NCBI GenBank assembly: GCA_946482045.1 | Contig: CAMLPZ010000027.1 | Coordinates: 1 to 23,425, forward strand | Source of the DNA: an uncultured Asticcacaulis sp. | GTDB lineage: Bacteria; Pseudomonadota; Alphaproteobacteria; Caulobacterales; Caulobacteraceae | DNA length: 23,425 nt | Reading direction: 5' to 3' | In this document: one piece after another, positions 21,430 to 23,425 of the stretch | Layout: every line of letters begins with the position of its first letter | How positions within the stretch are numbered: position 1 is the stretch's first letter | Program-made: the position numbers and the translations under genes | The notes under the pieces: generated by a model | Told to the model about the DNA's origin: nothing | The model's input: the letters and a program-made list of their open reading frames with translations, nothing else | Database searches by the model: none

Positions 21430-21690
21430 ATGGCTTCAACGAGCGCCGCCATTTTTAAACCGTCGACCGACAGCTTCGGACATCTGACGTTGCACGCGAC
21501 CATTCTCGGCGACGGCGTCATGTCGCCCGAAGATCACAAGGCGCGGATCAATGGCCTGAGCCTGCTGGCCTTCATTCTGGCTTTGATTGTCGGCATTCTG
21601 GCGCTGTACGCTGTCGATAAAAGCACCTTTGCGCACCACGATCAGCCGGCTGCCGTAAGCTATGCCGGTATTCCGGTCGATACCGACTGA
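21430..21690 (+). CDS. Small single-pass membrane protein, unknown function
   Basis: 86 residues from ATG 21430, chosen because AAGGAA lies nine bases upstream; the frame is open further 5' but without a ribosome site. The first 40 residues are polar (S-T-D-S-F-G-H-L-T-L-H-A-T-I-L-G-D-G-V-M-S-P-E-D-H-K-A-R-I), followed by one strongly hydrophobic helix at about 42-62 and a short tail. There is no signal cleavage site; the orientation is probably N-in. I do not recognise the family. It stands alone between the two-component operon and the converging phosphodiesterase gene. The regular ribosome site and codon use like its neighbours support a real gene. Confidence 0.65.
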   Translation: MASTSAAIFKPSTDSFGHLTLHATILGDGVMSPEDHKARINGLSLLAFILALIVGILALYAVDKSTFAHHDQPAAVSYAGIPVDTD

Positions 21691-21738
21691 AGCTGGCGTC
21701 CGCCCTGTTAACCTTTGAATGCGTTTGGCCGTTAAGAC

Positions 21739-22551
21739 TTATAGGGCCACTTCAAGCGTTAACTGGTCAAATGCCGGTTCGACATTGGCCGGCAAAATGG
21801 CTCTTAACGCGTCGTAATCGAGATCCTGGTGCAAGTTGGTCAGGACTGCGTGATCCGGCTTGACGCGAGCGATCCATTCCAGGCTTTTTTCCAGGTGCGC
21901 ATGCGTCGGATGCGGCGTATGGCGCAAGGCATCGACGATCCACAGCTTCAGGCCGGACAAGGCTTCGAAGCTTTCCTCGGGAATATCCGAAACGTCACTG
22001 CTATAAGCGATGTCGCCCAGGCGATAACCGACGCTGCGGATCGGGCCGTGCTGCTGATCGAACGTCCAGATCGGAATGTTACCCCCCTCACCTCTGATTT
22101 CCCATTTTGTTCCGTGCGGCGGGATGAGATTATCCGTATATACCGGCGGATAGCCCTGGTTTCCGCGAAAAGCGTAACGAAATCTGGACATTAGGGTGTC
22201 GTGCGTCGGTTGGTCCATATAGCCGTCGATCGGCGCTTGCCGACCGAAAATAAAGGCGCGCAGGTCATCGATCCCATGTGTCTGATCGGCATGATCGTGT
22301 GTCCATAGCACCGCATCGACCTTTGGAACGCCGGCGGCAATCACCTGGTGACGGAGATCCGGCGATGTGTCGATCATGATGCTCGTGAGCTTTTCGGGCG
22401 TGGTATCGTCATAGGCCGCCACCCAGGCCGAACAGCGGCTGCGGCGGTTTTTGGGATTGTTGGGATCGCACGCGCCCCAGTAGCCGTCGACGCGCGGCAC
22501 GCCGGTCGAACAGCCTGAGCCCAGTATGGTGACGCGCAGTTTACGGCTCAT
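21739..22551 (-). CDS. PhnP-like metallo-beta-lactamase-fold phosphodiesterase
   Basis: 270 residues of the metallo-beta-lactamase fold, closest in pattern to the PhnP/YcbA-like cyclic phosphodiesterase group: V-T-I-L-G-S-G-C-S-T-G-V-P at the start, C-x12-C-S-A-W near 28-43, D-T-S-P-D-L-R, and T-H-D-H-A-D-Q-T-H-G-I-D-D-L-R. The metal motif H-x-H-x-D-H is H-D-H-A-D-Q, with Gln90 at the last position. Later ligand candidates are Q-Q-H-G, S-S-D-V-S and T-N-L-H-Q-D-L-D-Y. It likely cleaves a phosphodiester in a nucleotide or small metabolite, substrate unknown. Its ATG overlaps the tatD stop (ATGA), giving a two-gene operon. Confidence 0.87.
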   Translation of the reverse strand: MSRKLRVTILGSGCSTGVPRVDGYWGACDPNNPKNRRSRCSAWVAAYDDTTPEKLTSIMIDTSPDLRHQVIAAGVPKVDAVLWTHDHADQTHGIDDLRAFIFGRQAPIDGYMDQPTHDTLMSRFRYAFRGNQGYPPVYTDNLIPPHGTKWEIRGEGGNIPIWTFDQQHGPIRSVGYRLGDIAYSSDVSDIPEESFEALSGLKLWIVDALRHTPHPTHAHLEKSLEWIARVKPDHAVLTNLHQDLDYDALRAILPANVEPAFDQLTLEVAL

Positions 22552-23354
22552 GCGGCATAGGCCTCCGGCCTTGGGATGCGGTCGAACAGCTTAAAAAACG
22601 CTTCGTGCGTGGTGTGGCGCGTGTAATCACGGCCCCAGCCGCGAATTTCCGCCAGTTTATCATAGACATGCGGGACAAAGGCCGGTTCGTTGCGCCGGCC
22701 GCGCATCGGGATCGGCGCCAGGTATGGGCAGTCGGTCTCGACAATGATCTTGTCGGCCGGCATGTCCTTGATGATATCGCGCACATCCTGGGCGGCCTTG
22801 AAGGTCGCGATGCCGGATACGGAAAACCAGGCGCCCAAGGCCGCTGCGCGCCGTGCCAGATCGGCGCTTGATGTATAGCAGTGCAGCAGCAGCTTGAAGG
22901 CGCCGCGCGCGTATTCTTCTTCGAGAATCTGCCCCATCCAGTCGTCGGCTTCGCGCGTGTGCACGACCAGCGGCAGCCCGCTTTCGCGCGCGGTGGCGAC
23001 ATGGACGCGGAATACAGCCGCCTGGATCTCACGAGGGCTGTAGTCATAGTGAAAATCGAGTCCGCATTCACCGATGCCAACCACCTTGGGCCTCTCAGCG
23101 AGCGTCAGCAAGTCCGCTACCGTGAGGTCCGGGTTCTCCTTGGCCTCGTGCGGGTGCGTGCCGGCGGTGGCCCAGATGTCGGGGTTCTGTTCGGCTATGG
23201 CATAGACGGCGTCGAAGTTCGACACCCGATCGCAGATGTTGATCATCAGCCCAACGCCTGCTTCACGGGCACGAACGATCGTTTCTTCGCGATCTTCATC
23301 GAACTGCGGCGCGTGCAGATTGACGTGGGAATCAATATATAGACAATCAACCAT
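22548..23354 (-). CDS. TatD-family metal-dependent hydrolase
   Basis: 268-residue TIM-barrel hydrolase of the TatD family, which acts as a 3'-5' DNA/RNA exonuclease in repair and RNA quality control and also removes D-aminoacyl groups in some members. Metal-site residues are seen in order: Glu96 in G-I-G-E-C-G-L-D, His132 in L-V-V-H-T-R-E, His158 in L-L-H-C-Y-T and Asp208 in V-E-T-D-C-P-Y-L-A-P. The usual first motif D-x-H-x-H-L reads D-S-H-V-N-L, so the second His of the H-x-H pair is Asn12. ATG 23354 has only a weak GAG upstream. In many proteobacteria metG precedes this gene; the 71 bases to the window edge show no coding sequence. Confidence 0.9.
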   Translation of the reverse strand: MVDCLYIDSHVNLHAPQFDEDREETIVRAREAGVGLMINICDRVSNFDAVYAIAEQNPDIWATAGTHPHEAKENPDLTVADLLTLAERPKVVGIGECGLDFHYDYSPREIQAAVFRVHVATARESGLPLVVHTREADDWMGQILEEEYARGAFKLLLHCYTSSADLARRAAALGAWFSVSGIATFKAAQDVRDIIKDMPADKIIVETDCPYLAPIPMRGRRNEPAFVPHVYDKLAEIRGWGRDYTRHTTHEAFFKLFDRIPRPEAYAA

Positions 23355-23383
23355 AATGGCTCACATATAATCTTAGCTTATGC

Positions 23384-23395
23384 GTGACAAGTCAC
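23384..23395. promoter_or_regulatory. Short palindrome upstream of tatD
   Basis: GTGAC (23384-23388) and GTCAC (23391-23395) flank a 2-base centre, about 30 bases before the tatD ATG in an AT-rich spacer. It may be a regulator site; at five bases per arm it could be chance. TTGTCA on the minus strand here lacks a -10 at normal spacing. Confidence 0.2.
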
Positions 23396-23425
23396 TGTAA
23401 ATTGACCAAAAATAGTCTCCGCGAT

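Noticed and set aside
21243..21458. A 71-residue plus-strand frame before the small membrane protein
   Set aside because: No ribosome site, its ATG lies inside the AT-rich inverted repeat, and it overlaps the better-supported gene.
21340..21742. TTAAGACTTAT repeated at 21340-21350 and 21732-21742 around the small gene
   Set aside because: Dozens of 11-base repeats are expected by chance in a window of this size, and the second copy overlaps a stop codon; no sign of transposition.

Overview
The window is a GC-rich, gene-dense stretch of an alphaproteobacterial chromosome, most likely Caulobacteraceae and possibly Asticcacaulis. I infer this from protein character and gene order (lipA-ratA, fused ispDF, dusB-ntrYX, hfq-hflX); no database was searched. 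There is no rRNA, tRNA, CRISPR array, IS element or prophage, and no gene-free stretch over 300 bases.

Layout. 1-602 (-) is the 5' part of a lipoprotein with an alpha/beta-hydrolase look, cut by the window edge. 775-2190 (+) is lipA-ratA. 2187-3353 (-) holds a PncC-type CinA-domain amidase and Fe superoxide dismutase, separated by an intrinsic terminator; sodB has a good sigma70-type promoter. 3489-5062 (-) is a GNAT acetyltransferase overlapping fused ispDF at a GTGA junction. 5152-9915 (+) is dusB, ntrY and ntrX; the ntrBC pair that usually sits between dusB and ntrY in alphaproteobacteria is absent here. 10044-12659 (+) is a D-amino-acid transaminase, hfq (own promoter) and hflX. 12660-15939 (-) contains a VOC protein, an HxlR-type regulator, MazG and a MelB-like GPH symporter, the last two overlapping at a second GTGA junction.

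The stretch 15940-21191 is the most accessory-looking. An AraC-type regulator is divergent from the symporter across a region with a perfect 12-bp inverted repeat and other repeats. Next comes a microsomal-type epoxide hydrolase with a possible Tat signal, a second internal start, and a hairpin over its first ribosome binding site. Divergent from it is a tightly overlapped trio: a LACTB-like serine hydrolase, a membrane histidine kinase and a LuxR-type response regulator. The window closes with a small single-TM protein and a tatD-MBL phosphodiesterase pair on the minus strand.

Most genes are housekeeping: lipoate synthesis, isoprenoid precursors, tRNA dihydrouridine, nitrogen/redox signalling, RNA chaperone, ribosome rescue, nucleotide clean-up. 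Items most worth a second look are the symporter/AraC control region, the serine-hydrolase two-component operon, the two-start epoxide hydrolase, the missing ntrBC, and three enzymes with replaced catalytic or metal residues (edge lipoprotein, TatD, MBL protein).
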